DNA of 64,000 bases from Fidelibacterota bacterium (GTDB lineage Bacteria > Fidelibacterota > Marinisomatia > Marinisomatales > TCS55), in contig JAAZYX010000007.1 in NCBI GenBank assembly GCA_014239435.1, forward strand, positions 41,042-105,041, written 5' to 3'. Below, in pieces: positions 51,425-60,303 of the stretch. Position numbers and translations under genes: made by a program. The notes below the pieces were generated by a model. The model made no database searches and was not told the origin of the DNA. It saw only the letters and a program-made list of their open reading frames with translations. Every line of letters starts with the position of its first letter. The first letter of the stretch is position 1.

Positions 51425-54018
51425 TAAAGACCGTGCTTCTTTTTCAGTTTATCCAGCGTTTCAAGTGCTTCGAGCGGTGTCATCGTATCAATACTCATTT
51501 TTTCAATGTCTTTTTGTAATTCACTCTCTTTTGCCTCAAACAGCGATTGCTGCTTAGACGCCGCTTCAGGCGGTGCGGTTCCTTCTTCTTCCTGCTGATT
51601 GATGTGGTGTGCTAAAATTTCCGATGCTCTTTGAATGACGCTTGGGGGAAGTCCCGCCATTTTCGCGACATGAATTCCGTAGCTCTTGTCCCCCGGTCCG
51701 GGAAGAATTTTTCTTAAGAATACAATTTTGTCCCCGAATTCCTTCACCGCCGCGTGATGATTTTCAAGTCGGTCCAGAGAATACTCTAAATCCGTGAGCT
51801 CGTGGTAATGAGTCGCAAACAGCGTCAGCGCGGCACAATCTGAATTATTATGCAAAAATTCCGTGATTGCCCATGCAAGTGACAATCCATCGAAGGTAGC
51901 GGTCCCACGGCCGATTTCATCTAAAAGAACGAGACTTTTTTCTGTGGCATTGTTCAGAATATTTGACGCTTCATTCATTTCTACAAGAAAGGTGCTTTCG
52001 CCACCGGCTAGATTGTCGCTTGCGCCTACGCGGGTAAACAACTGGTCTACACAGCCGAGCTTTGCGAATTTTGCCGGTACAAAAGAACCTATTTGCGCCA
52101 TGAGGACAATCTGGCCAATCTGCCGTAAATAAGTGGATTTTCCCGCCATATTCGGACCGGTGATTAAATGAATCTGGCTGGTTTTGGAATGCATGGTGAG
52201 ACCATTCGGGACAAATCTGTCCGTTGCGGGCAGAAGTTGTTCCACAACAGGATGTCGGGATTCTTTCAATTCTATCAACGTCTCTTTCACCATATCTGGT
52301 TTGGAATATTCGTTCCCAAGTGCGATGTGCCCAAAAGTGGACAGCACATCCAGCCGATTGAGAATTTGCGCATTAAACTGCAGTGACTGAGAATCATCGA
52401 GAACATTTGAGCATAAATCAAAATAAATTTCAGATTCAATCTCGCGAATGCGTTCATCAGCGGTCAGAATCTTCTCCTCAAATTCTTTTAGATCAGGCGT
52501 AATGTAGCGTTCGGCATTTACCAATGTTTGCTTTCTAATATAGTCTTCCGGAACCTGCGCTTGATTTGCTTTGGTAACTTCAATATAGTATCCGAATACT
52601 TTGTTAAATCCAATCTTAAGCGATTGGATGCCGGTTTTTTCACGCTCTTTCGATTGGAGGTTTGCGATCCATTGTTTTCCGCTCGTGGATACAGACCTCA
52701 GATCATCCAATTCGGCATGTACGCCCTCTCTGATAGCGCCAATTTTCTGGAGATTTGCCGGCGGCTCATCTGCCAAAATGTTCTTTATTGTATCAGCAAT
52801 CCCGGAAACATCTTCAAATGTTTTAGAAATTTTTCGTAATGACGGATGATTAGAATTTTTCAATAATGTGATTATTTCGGGGATTTTTTCCAAACTCACC
52901 CGAAATCCTGATAATTCTCTCGGCATTAGTTTTTGTTTCGTCATTTTCCCTATGGCACGTTCTATATCGGTCATTTCATTCAAGATTGATCGAGCGTTTA
53001 ACAATCGGGCTTTATCCCGGACAAATCCTTCCACCGAATCATGCCTATTGCGGATGGATTTCAGATCGGTCAGCGGATGGTACAGCCACGATCGCAACAG
53101 CCTTCCGCCGCCGGCTGTGCACGTTTCATCCATGACGTCAATCAGTGTTCCGTGCGTTCCCTGCGTTGCAAGCGATGCGAAGATTTCCAAATTTCTGACG
53201 GTAAAGGCATCCAGATTCATAATGCCCTCTTTTCTGACAGTCTTTACCGTGGATACATGGGAAAGATTCCCATTCAGATTTTTCTCAACATGATGAAAAA
53301 TCATTCCGCCTGCCGTAATGCCTGCCGGCATGGAATCGCATCCAAATCCCTTCATCGATTTGACATTAAAATGTTTTGTCAAAATCCGCACCGCTTCAGA
53401 CTCATCCACTGACCAATCGTCAATTCTCGATATAAATGGCCTCAGTTCCAAAAACCAGTCCTGATTCGATACAGTTTCACTTTCGGCAACCACTATTTCA
53501 TGCGGGCTGAATTTCCGCAAGACCTCAACAAGATCGTTCCGGTTAGATTCACCGATTAAAAATTCACCCGTGGACGCATCCAAAAAAGAAAACCCCACAG
53601 AATCTTTTTGCATCGACAAGGATCCCAAAAACCGGTTCGACTTTTCATTCAGGGTTTGATCGGATGTTATCGTGCCCGGCGTAACCACTTCTGTTACTTC
53701 GCGCTTTACAATTCCTTTTGCCAATTTGGGGTCTTCCACCTGTTCGCAGATGGCAACCCTGTACCCCGCCTTCACCAATTTGGGTAAATACTGATCCAAA
53801 GCATGATAGGGAAATCCTGCCAGCGGAACCTTGCCGGCGGCTCCGTTTGATCGTTGGGTGAGCACAATGCCAAGAATTTTGGCTACGGTTTTCGCGTCCT
53901 CAGAAAATGTTTCGTAAAAGTCACCCATTCGGAATAAAAGAACCGAATCTTTGTATTGTCGTTTGACTTCTTCATATTGGCGCATGAGCGGCGTGGATTG
54001 AGTTTTTGATTTCGCCAC
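51424..54018 (-). CDS. mutS: DNA mismatch repair protein MutS
   Basis: An 864-residue mismatch-recognition ATPase. The N-terminal mismatch-binding motif is VLLFRMGDFYETFSEDA near residue 25, with clamp and lever domains in the middle. The ATPase domain near 610-760 contains Walker A GPNMAGKSTYLRQI, TRVGASDNLAGGESTFLVEM and LLDEIGRGTATFDG. The start is GTG at 54018, sharing its G with the selB stop (TAGTG). A longer upstream frame from 54066 has no MutS similarity. MutL is not nearby. Confidence 0.95.
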   Translation of the reverse strand: MAKSKTQSTPLMRQYEEVKRQYKDSVLLFRMGDFYETFSEDAKTVAKILGIVLTQRSNGAAGKVPLAGFPYHALDQYLPKLVKAGYRVAICEQVEDPKLAKGIVKREVTEVVTPGTITSDQTLNEKSNRFLGSLSMQKDSVGFSFLDASTGEFLIGESNRNDLVEVLRKFSPHEIVVAESETVSNQDWFLELRPFISRIDDWSVDESEAVRILTKHFNVKSMKGFGCDSMPAGITAGGMIFHHVEKNLNGNLSHVSTVKTVRKEGIMNLDAFTVRNLEIFASLATQGTHGTLIDVMDETCTAGGGRLLRSWLYHPLTDLKSIRNRHDSVEGFVRDKARLLNARSILNEMTDIERAIGKMTKQKLMPRELSGFRVSLEKIPEIITLLKNSNHPSLRKISKTFEDVSGIADTIKNILADEPPANLQKIGAIREGVHAELDDLRSVSTSGKQWIANLQSKEREKTGIQSLKIGFNKVFGYYIEVTKANQAQVPEDYIRKQTLVNAERYITPDLKEFEEKILTADERIREIESEIYFDLCSNVLDDSQSLQFNAQILNRLDVLSTFGHIALGNEYSKPDMVKETLIELKESRHPVVEQLLPATDRFVPNGLTMHSKTSQIHLITGPNMAGKSTYLRQIGQIVLMAQIGSFVPAKFAKLGCVDQLFTRVGASDNLAGGESTFLVEMNEASNILNNATEKSLVLLDEIGRGTATFDGLSLAWAITEFLHNNSDCAALTLFATHYHELTDLEYSLDRLENHHAAVKEFGDKIVFLRKILPGPGDKSYGIHVAKMAGLPPSVIQRASEILAHHINQQEEEGTAPPEAASKQQSLFEAKESELQKDIEKMSIDTMTPLEALETLDKLKKKHGL

Positions 54019-55880
54019 TATTCCAAATTCCCTTTCACTCGCACATTTCCATCGCGGTCTGTCCACTGTTTTTTGTCACAAAATTCCAAAAGAGGGATAG
54101 CAGATTTCCGTGTCGTTCCGGTGATTTCCTTAAATGCGTTCACGTCTAGTGAACTGTGTGATTTAAAATGGACTGTCAAGTTTTGACGCAGGACATCGGT
54201 AACCGATGTATGAATCCAAAAATGTTCTCCGACGGAAATTATTGCGCCTTCGTCTTTTAAAATATGAAGCAATGCTAACACTTTTTTCTCATCTAATTTT
54301 ACATGGTCCGAAACATCCTGCGCCTTGGAAAGTTGAAATTTCCGATCCTGAATCCAATGCGAAATCGCATCCGCCTCTTTGCGGTTATCCGAATTCAAAA
54401 TCACTTTATGATTTGCCAATGCAAATCCCGACGCTGCTTCTTTGACATTTCCCGTTTTCACTAGATCCGCCAGCATCATTTTTACGATATTCTCGGAAAG
54501 GTTCAATTTGGTTTGAATGGTATCTGCATTAACCGATTTTTTATAGGGATTTTCTTGATGATATTTCATGAGATATTTCAGTATGATTTCCCTGTTTCCC
54601 GCTTCCGAATCCGGATGCAGCACCAAACCATTTTCAACGGATAGTCCCAATGTTTTTGCCATTGATTTTATGACGCTTTCAGGAAGATGAAAAAGCCGCG
54701 CATATTCCTGCACCGGTTTAGGATCATTATGAAAATAGAGTACCCGCTGGCTCAGCCGTTCATTTTTATTTTCAGAAAGTTCATTCAGCCATTTTCGGAT
54801 GATTTTTCCTTTTGGAGGATGAGGATCCAGAACAACACCGCCGGCAATGGTATCCATCGGAGAATAGGATCTTAGAATTAATTTATCTTCCATCGCTGCT
54901 GAAATAGGTTTTTCCAACATAATCAAAACAGTCGCCGCTCCGCCTTTCATGAGAGTTTTTGATTCATACAATTGCACTCTTCCGAGTACTTCCGCCGTTC
55001 CAATGTGCAGACGGATTCGCTGGTTATCTTTGAGTTTCCAGCGCGTGTCGGGCAACATTTGAATTCTGACAGCCAATCGATGAGTTGGCTCAATCCATCC
55101 GAGGGAATGCAATTCGCATCCGCGCCACAATTGATTCGCTTCAATTCCGGATACATTGATAGCGGCTCTGTCGCCAGTACTCACAGAATGAGTCTCAGCC
55201 AAATGTGTCTGCACGCCTCTTGCTTTCACTTTTGTACACGCCGGTAGCGCTTCTGCATCATCGCCCTTTTTCAGCGATCCGGACAACACCGTTCCTGTGA
55301 CAACCACTCCAAAACCTTTTTTGTGAAACACTCTGTCAATGGGCATGCGGAAAATTTCGGACTTTGATGCTGAATCTTGTGCGTCAGTATCGGAAACAAG
55401 TGCTTGCCTAAGTTTTTCAATGCCATCGCCTGTAAGCGTGGATGTCGGAAGTATCGGCGCTTCGGGAAATGGCGTTTCTTTCAATAATTCCCGGATATCG
55501 GCTGTGACCAGTTCAATCCATTCTGCATCCTTCACTCTGTCAGTTTTGGTCAATGCGACCACGCATTTTGAAATACCGAGGTGGGATAGAATATGTACAT
55601 GCTCTCTTGTCTGAGGCATAATACCATCATCCGCAGCAACAACGAGGAGCGCAACATCAATCGTGGAAACGCCGGCAACCATATTGCGGACAAATTTTTC
55701 GTGCCCGGGAACGTCAATAATCGTGATATCTTCGTTTAGATAAGCAAAGCCGAGATTGATGGTCATGCCTCGGGTGCGTTCCTCATCGAGGCTGTCGGTG
55801 TTGGTTCCTGTTAGCGCTTCCACAAGGGATGTTTTCCCATGATCAATATGCCCCGCTGTTCCAATGACAACCTGGCCCAT
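54018..55880 (-). CDS. selB: Selenocysteine-specific elongation factor SelB
   Basis: A 620-residue translation GTPase. G1 is GHIDHGKTS, G3 DVPGHEKFVRNM and G4 LTKTDRVKD, followed by EF-Tu-like domains 2 and 3. The C-terminal ~250 residues hold the winged-helix modules that bind the SECIS hairpin (MKYHQENPYKKSVNADTIQ, ADLVKTGNVKEAASG, EITGTTRKSAIPLLEF). It brings Sec-tRNA to in-frame UGA. It is four bases from selA upstream and fused end-to-start with mutS, so all are co-transcribed. Confidence 0.95.
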   Translation of the reverse strand: MGQVVIGTAGHIDHGKTSLVEALTGTNTDSLDEERTRGMTINLGFAYLNEDITIIDVPGHEKFVRNMVAGVSTIDVALLVVAADDGIMPQTREHVHILSHLGISKCVVALTKTDRVKDAEWIELVTADIRELLKETPFPEAPILPTSTLTGDGIEKLRQALVSDTDAQDSASKSEIFRMPIDRVFHKKGFGVVVTGTVLSGSLKKGDDAEALPACTKVKARGVQTHLAETHSVSTGDRAAINVSGIEANQLWRGCELHSLGWIEPTHRLAVRIQMLPDTRWKLKDNQRIRLHIGTAEVLGRVQLYESKTLMKGGAATVLIMLEKPISAAMEDKLILRSYSPMDTIAGGVVLDPHPPKGKIIRKWLNELSENKNERLSQRVLYFHNDPKPVQEYARLFHLPESVIKSMAKTLGLSVENGLVLHPDSEAGNREIILKYLMKYHQENPYKKSVNADTIQTKLNLSENIVKMMLADLVKTGNVKEAASGFALANHKVILNSDNRKEADAISHWIQDRKFQLSKAQDVSDHVKLDEKKVLALLHILKDEGAIISVGEHFWIHTSVTDVLRQNLTVHFKSHSSLDVNAFKEITGTTRKSAIPLLEFCDKKQWTDRDGNVRVKGNLE

Positions 55881-55883
55881 GGT

Positions 55884-57242
55884 TTACGCTCTATTAATAG
55901 CGTCTATGATTTGAGCGTACTGGCCCGGAAGAATGGCTTTTAAATCGATAAAAAATGCACGTCCGGAACAGTATCCTACGACGGGTGGATTTTGCTCGCG
56001 AAAAGAAGCGGCAAGTTTAGATGAGGACATAATTTCCGAGGAAAATTTTAGTGCGACGCTGGGCAATCGGGCATCCGGCAGCGATCCGCTTCCCGCTTCT
56101 ACTTCTGTTTCTACGATGGAAATCCCGAGGTCGTTCTGTTTGTTTTTGGCGACACCATTCAGAATTTTTTCCGCGTGAGCATTTAATTTTTTCCGAGAGG
56201 AAGATAAAAGAGCTAATGTCAAATTGGATTTATAATTTCCGTATTGCCTTAAAGTTTCATCCAACAAAGCAATGGTCCATTTGTCGCACCGCACCGTTCG
56301 ATAAATTGGATTATTCAGGATATTGGCAATGTGCTTCCTTTTGCCGGCAATGAGGCCGGATTGAGGACCTCCGAGCAATTTATCTCCCGAGAATGTGACA
56401 ACATCCACGCCCGACTTGACCACTTCAGAAACGGGTATTTCCCGTGGAAGTCCAACAGATTCCAGATCCACTAAGGCACCGCTTCCCAAATCGGCGAGAA
56501 CAGGAATTTTGTGTTTTCGTCCGAGTGAAACCAAATCCTTGAGGTCCACGGCTTGCGTAAATCCTTTCACAACATAATTGCTGGTGTGCACCCACAAAAA
56601 CAGAGCTGTATCTTTCGAAATTGCTTTTTTGTAATCCTGAATATGTGTCCGATTTGTGGTGCCAACTTCCACCATTTTGCATCCGCTTTTTCGAATGACA
56701 TCCGGAATCCTGAACGAACCGCCGATTTCGACTTCCTGTCCTCGCGATACAATGACTTCTTTTCCCTCGGCAAATGTATTAAGACTCAGGAAAACAGCGG
56801 CGGCATTGTTGTTGACGGAAATCGCATCATCTGTATTGCAGATGGATGCAAGATTATTTCTGATATGATCGAGGCGCTGCCCCCGTTTTCCTGATGGTAA
56901 ATCCAATTCCAGATTTGAATACTTTTCCAATTTTTGTGCAGCCGTTTTAAAGATATTTTTGGAAACAGGCGCCCGGCCAAATCCGGTGTGGAGCACAATG
57001 CCTGTTCCATTGATGACCGATGCGTAACTTCCCTCTTGTTCTGTTTGTATTTTCTGGATGATTTTTTTCAATATCTGCCGGCGCTTCATGGTGAGCTTTC
57101 CTGCCTTTGCTTCCGATCTTAATTGCTTTAATTCTTGATTAATGATGAACTTTATATAGTTATTATTCAGCGTGATATCTGATTTAAGTTCAAGTAAAAC
57201 TTCAGATACAGAAGGCAGGGATTTTAACTGAGAATCTGACAT
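55884..57242 (-). CDS. selA: L-seryl-tRNA(Sec) selenium transferase SelA
   Basis: A 452-residue PLP enzyme. Family features are NGTGIVLHTGFGRAPV, NNNAAAVFLSLN, the acidic VADLGSGALVDL and the Schiff-base Lys in FSGDKLLGGPQSGLIAGK. It converts Ser-tRNA(Sec) to Sec-tRNA(Sec) using selenophosphate. Together with selB it shows that the organism makes selenoproteins. selC (tRNA-Sec) and selD were not found in the window. ATG start. Confidence 0.95.
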   Translation of the reverse strand: MSDSQLKSLPSVSEVLLELKSDITLNNNYIKFIINQELKQLRSEAKAGKLTMKRRQILKKIIQKIQTEQEGSYASVINGTGIVLHTGFGRAPVSKNIFKTAAQKLEKYSNLELDLPSGKRGQRLDHIRNNLASICNTDDAISVNNNAAAVFLSLNTFAEGKEVIVSRGQEVEIGGSFRIPDVIRKSGCKMVEVGTTNRTHIQDYKKAISKDTALFLWVHTSNYVVKGFTQAVDLKDLVSLGRKHKIPVLADLGSGALVDLESVGLPREIPVSEVVKSGVDVVTFSGDKLLGGPQSGLIAGKRKHIANILNNPIYRTVRCDKWTIALLDETLRQYGNYKSNLTLALLSSSRKKLNAHAEKILNGVAKNKQNDLGISIVETEVEAGSGSLPDARLPSVALKFSSEIMSSSKLAASFREQNPPVVGYCSGRAFFIDLKAILPGQYAQIIDAINRA

Positions 57243-57279
57243 GGTTAAAACTTGGGAATTTCCTGCTCAATTATCAAGA

Positions 57280-58449
57280 TTAAACTCGGGATTTTTTGAT
57301 GACCATTATTCCCGTAAGAACGGCGGGAATCAGAATAATCCCCATAGTCGGAAATACAAAGGACACCCCAAATTTTTGCGCGATAATTCCGCTGAAACCT
57401 GCTGCAATCGCTCCAACACCAAAGGTCAGGAAAAAATTGATGCCAAAGCCGAGTCCGCGATTTTTGGTATGGGTTAAATCTGAAATCAATGTATTGGCAA
57501 TGGGTTGAAAATTAAAATGGGAAATTCCGAGAAGCACGCTCCAGGCCACAAGGTAATGATCTGTGCTGAATCCCATCAAAATCAGAAATGGGATATTCAG
57601 GAAAACCACCCAAACTAAAACGACAGACCTCTGATATTTATCTGCAAGAATTCCGCCAATCCACTGTCCCCCAATGCCTGCCATAAATACCAATGATGGA
57701 AAAAACCCGGCTTTGAGCGTGTCCGATAAAGACTGCATAAATCCATCCGTATTTGCAGCAAAATGCGAAGGCATAAAAGTTGTGAATCCATTGTACGATA
57801 ATCCCATGAGCATTGCCGTGATGTAAAAATATGCGAGCGCTTTTTTATTCGTTTTCTCCGGCGATTGAATTTTCTCCGCTTCTAAATCCTCAGAAGATTC
57901 CTTCTTCGGGATAAGCATTAATGTAGCAAAACCTAAAATACCGGCGATTCCTGCCAAAAAAAGATATACATATTTCCACGTGCCAAATTCAGCAAATACC
58001 GTTGCTAAAAGCGGACCCATGGCCAATCCAATAGAGCCAAGAATTCCATGGATGGCCATAGCTTTCCCCATGGGGCGGACACGCCGTGACAGCAGCGTAA
58101 GCCCTGCCGGGTGGTAAATAGATGCTGCAAGGCCAACCAACACCAGCGCAAAGGTAAATTGGATGACAGAATCAGACAGTGTAACCAGTATTCCGGCGAC
58201 TAAACAGGAAAACTGAAAAATCAGAAGCAATTTTCTTCCGCCGAGCTTATTCTCAAAATATCCTGCGGGAATTGCACCTAACCCAAACATAAATGCACTG
58301 GCCAATGCAATAAACCCAAGAGCGTCAAATCCGAGATTTAACTCATCTTTAATAATAACAATGAGCGTCGGATACACCAGTATCAGCGAATGGGACAGCA
58401 TATGGGATGCGCCCGTGATGGCGAGAATAGTTTTTGCCTGTCGGTTCAT
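57280..58449 (-). CDS. Major facilitator superfamily transporter
   Basis: A 389-residue MFS protein with about 12 membrane segments in two halves. The N-terminal ITGASHMLSHSLILVYPTLI and the loop FENKLGGRKLLLIFQF resemble the fosmidomycin-resistance/Fsr branch. A short cytoplasmic linker rich in Glu and Lys (IPKKESSEDLEAEKIQSPEKTNKK) separates the halves. The substrate is unknown. It follows the rplS operon terminator on the same strand, so it probably has its own promoter in the 56-base gap. ATG start. Confidence 0.88.
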   Translation of the reverse strand: MNRQAKTILAITGASHMLSHSLILVYPTLIVIIKDELNLGFDALGFIALASAFMFGLGAIPAGYFENKLGGRKLLLIFQFSCLVAGILVTLSDSVIQFTFALVLVGLAASIYHPAGLTLLSRRVRPMGKAMAIHGILGSIGLAMGPLLATVFAEFGTWKYVYLFLAGIAGILGFATLMLIPKKESSEDLEAEKIQSPEKTNKKALAYFYITAMLMGLSYNGFTTFMPSHFAANTDGFMQSLSDTLKAGFFPSLVFMAGIGGQWIGGILADKYQRSVVLVWVVFLNIPFLILMGFSTDHYLVAWSVLLGISHFNFQPIANTLISDLTHTKNRGLGFGINFFLTFGVGAIAAGFSGIIAQKFGVSFVFPTMGIILIPAVLTGIMVIKKSRV

Positions 58450-58451
58450 AA

Positions 58452-58486
58452 AAAGAAAAGCCCTAACCGGCTATGGCAAGGGCTTT
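58452..58486 (-). terminator. Rho-independent terminator of the ffh-rplS operon
   Basis: On the minus strand AGCCCT and AGGGCT enclose a GC-containing loop (stem between 58486 and 58457) and are followed by TTTTCTTTT. It lies after rplS and ends three bases before the MFS start codon, so the two transcripts must be separate or overlap at this point. Confidence 0.85.
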
Positions 58487-58505
58487 GAAGATGTAAAAAA
58501 AGGGT

Positions 58506-58838
58506 TTACCGTTTTTCCGTGATTCTGGTGGCTTTCCCGGTCAGTTTACGCAGGTAATTCAATTTTGCTCTGCGCACCTTCCCTCGCCGAACCACTTTTA
58601 CCGTCTTTAACATCGGTGAATGCAGAGGGAATATCCGTTCAACACCCACGCCACCGGAAATCTTCCTGAGCGTAAAGGTTGCAGAAATTCCGGCGCCTTT
58701 TTTTCCCATAACGACTCCTTCAAATTTCTGAGTTCGTTCCTTACCGCCCTCAACAACTCTTACATCAATTGCAAGTGTGTCTCCTGCGCTAAAATTTGGG
58801 ATATCGGTGTTTATTTGATTTTCTTTTGCATCTGTCAT
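58506..58838 (-). CDS. rplS: 50S ribosomal protein L19
   Basis: A 110-residue ribosomal protein. [27 protein letters not shown] near residue 15 (family pattern), [30 protein letters not shown] and GKATRI are diagnostic. It lies at the 30S-50S interface. The ATG at 58838 overlaps the trmD TGA (ATGA); a longer frame to 58883 is trmD sequence. It is the last gene of the operon. Confidence 0.95.
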   Translation of the reverse strand: MTDAKENQINTDIPNFSAGDTLAIDVRVVEGGKERTQKFEGVVMGKKGAGISATFTLRKISGGVGVERIFPLHSPMLKTVKVVRRGKVRRAKLNYLRKLTGKATRITEKR

Positions 58839-59560
58839 CGTTCGCTCTCCATAGATTTCATTTTTTTCTGATATTTTATCCACAAATCCGGACGCCTGAT
58901 TTGGGTGCGTTTTTCTCGCTCTTCCTGGCGCCAGGAATCAATATGTTCGTGGTGGCCACTCAATAACGTATCCGGAACTTCCATGCCGTCAATTTCTCTC
59001 GGTTTTGTGAACCACGGAGCGTCCAACAGTCCAGAGGTAAAACTGTCTGTCATCGCCGACTCCCGGGAATTCAAAACACCCGGCACGAGGCGGACCACAC
59101 TGTCCATCATCATGAGGGATGGAAATTCTCCCGCCGAAACGATAAAATCTCCGATGGAATATTCATGCGTAACGTATTTATCTATCACGCGCTGGTCAAT
59201 CCCTTTATAATGTCCACAGATAAAAATAATTTTCTCGTATTCACTGAGGGATGCAGCGGATTCGTCAGACCAAGTTTCCCCTTGTGGATTGGGATACACA
59301 ACGGCTGTATTATTTGTCCCGCCGACCAATTCAAACGCGCGGTCAATCGCTTTAAACATTGGGCCAGCCATGAGTACCATTCCGCTGCCGCCACCAAAGG
59401 GTGTATCATCAACTTGCCGATAATTTCCCTCACCGAATTCTCGTAGATCCACTATATGAAATTTGACCGCCTCACGCTCCTCTCCCTGACGAAGAATGCT
59501 TTCCTGGATGGCGGTACGGACCAAATCCGGAACGGTGCTGATTATAGCAATCTGTTTCAT
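58835..59560 (-). CDS. trmD: tRNA (guanine37-N1)-methyltransferase
   Basis: A 241-residue SPOUT methyltransferase with a trefoil knot. The SAM-binding region is [11 protein letters not shown] near residue 113, and FGGGSGMVL and SIGDFVLSAGE-type segments ([19 protein letters not shown]) are present. It methylates G37 next to the anticodon to prevent frameshifting. ATG start overlapping the rimM stop by four bases, the conserved rimM-trmD-rplS order. Confidence 0.96.
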   Translation of the reverse strand: MKQIAIISTVPDLVRTAIQESILRQGEEREAVKFHIVDLREFGEGNYRQVDDTPFGGGSGMVLMAGPMFKAIDRAFELVGGTNNTAVVYPNPQGETWSDESAASLSEYEKIIFICGHYKGIDQRVIDKYVTHEYSIGDFIVSAGEFPSLMMMDSVVRLVPGVLNSRESAMTDSFTSGLLDAPWFTKPREIDGMEVPDTLLSGHHEHIDSWRQEEREKRTQIRRPDLWIKYQKKMKSMESER

Positions 59561-60060
59561 ACGTCCATCAATCCTTCAATGGGGCGAATAACAATTTTTG
59601 TATTTTCATGATCAATGAATTCAACAATTTCAGATATGACTGGAATTAAAAATTCGTGCCCGTCTTTATCAATGGTATACACATCATTTGCCGGAAGCCA
59701 TAAAATATCTTTGAGTTTGCCAACCAATTCACCTGAATCGGTTATAATATCATAACCGATTAAATCGGCGGATACGAAAGATATCGGATCACTTTCTGAT
59801 GCCGATGCGAATACGCGCTGTCCCACAAGTGCTTCCGCTTCATGCCTATTCTGTACACCTTCAAAAAGGATGCGCGTCTTTTTCCCAATGCGCGCGGATT
59901 TCATTAGCTTCATTTCTAGGACAGATTCATTCGAAAATCCCAGAAAAAGAGATGGTTCTTCTGAGTAATATTCAAAATATCTGCACAGTGGACTGACATG
60001 CACTTCGCCTTTCAGCCCTGAGGCTTTGGTCACCTTTCCGATGGGGAATAATTTGCCCAT
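59557..60060 (-). CDS. rimM: Ribosome maturation factor RimM
   Basis: A 167-residue 16S processing factor. The N-terminal domain begins FPIGKVTKASGLKGEVHV and the C-terminal PRC-barrel domain carries VSADLIGYDIITDSGELVGKL and AND VYTIDKDGHEFLIPVISE-type strands. It helps assemble the 30S head near uS19. The ATG at 60060 lies eight bases after the khpA stop; longer upstream frames overlap khpA and lack similarity. Confidence 0.93.
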   Translation of the reverse strand: MGKLFPIGKVTKASGLKGEVHVSPLCRYFEYYSEEPSLFLGFSNESVLEMKLMKSARIGKKTRILFEGVQNRHEAEALVGQRVFASASESDPISFVSADLIGYDIITDSGELVGKLKDILWLPANDVYTIDKDGHEFLIPVISEIVEFIDHENTKIVIRPIEGLMDV

Positions 60061-60067
60061 ATTGGTC

Positions 60068-60301
60068 TCAGTCAATGACATCCAAGCGGGCGCGTTTGCC
60101 GCCTTCTTTGGCATTAATCGCAAACACGATGGTTCTGAGAGCAGATATATTCCGCCCCTTTTTACCAATTACTTTCCCGAAATCTCCTTCACCAACGGTG
60201 AGCTCGAATATGATTTGTTGTTCTGTTTCCACGATATTGATTTGAACTTCATCCGGTTTATCCACAAGATGCTTTACAGCGACTTCAATGAATTCTTCCA
60301 T
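60068..60301 (-). CDS. khpA: KH-domain RNA-binding protein KhpA
   Basis: A 77-residue single KH domain protein. FIEVAVKHLVDKPDEVQINIV starts the fold and the RNA-binding GxxG is in GKVIGKKGRNISALR. KhpA/B proteins bind many RNAs and affect cell elongation and ribosome assembly. The gene lies two bases after rpsP, in the conserved rpsP-khpA-rimM order. ATG start. Confidence 0.92.
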   Translation of the reverse strand: MEEFIEVAVKHLVDKPDEVQINIVETEQQIIFELTVGEGDFGKVIGKKGRNISALRTIVFAINAKEGGKRARLDVID

Positions 60302-60303
60302 GA

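Noticed and set aside
54019..54066. Longer MutS beginning at 54066
   Set aside because: The extra 16 residues are selB codons read in another frame, and the GTG at 54018 fits the MutS N-terminus.
54016..58449. tRNA-Sec gene beside selA-selB
   Set aside because: The gaps around these genes are under 60 bases, and no GGTTCGA-type T arm was seen apart from tRNA-Leu.
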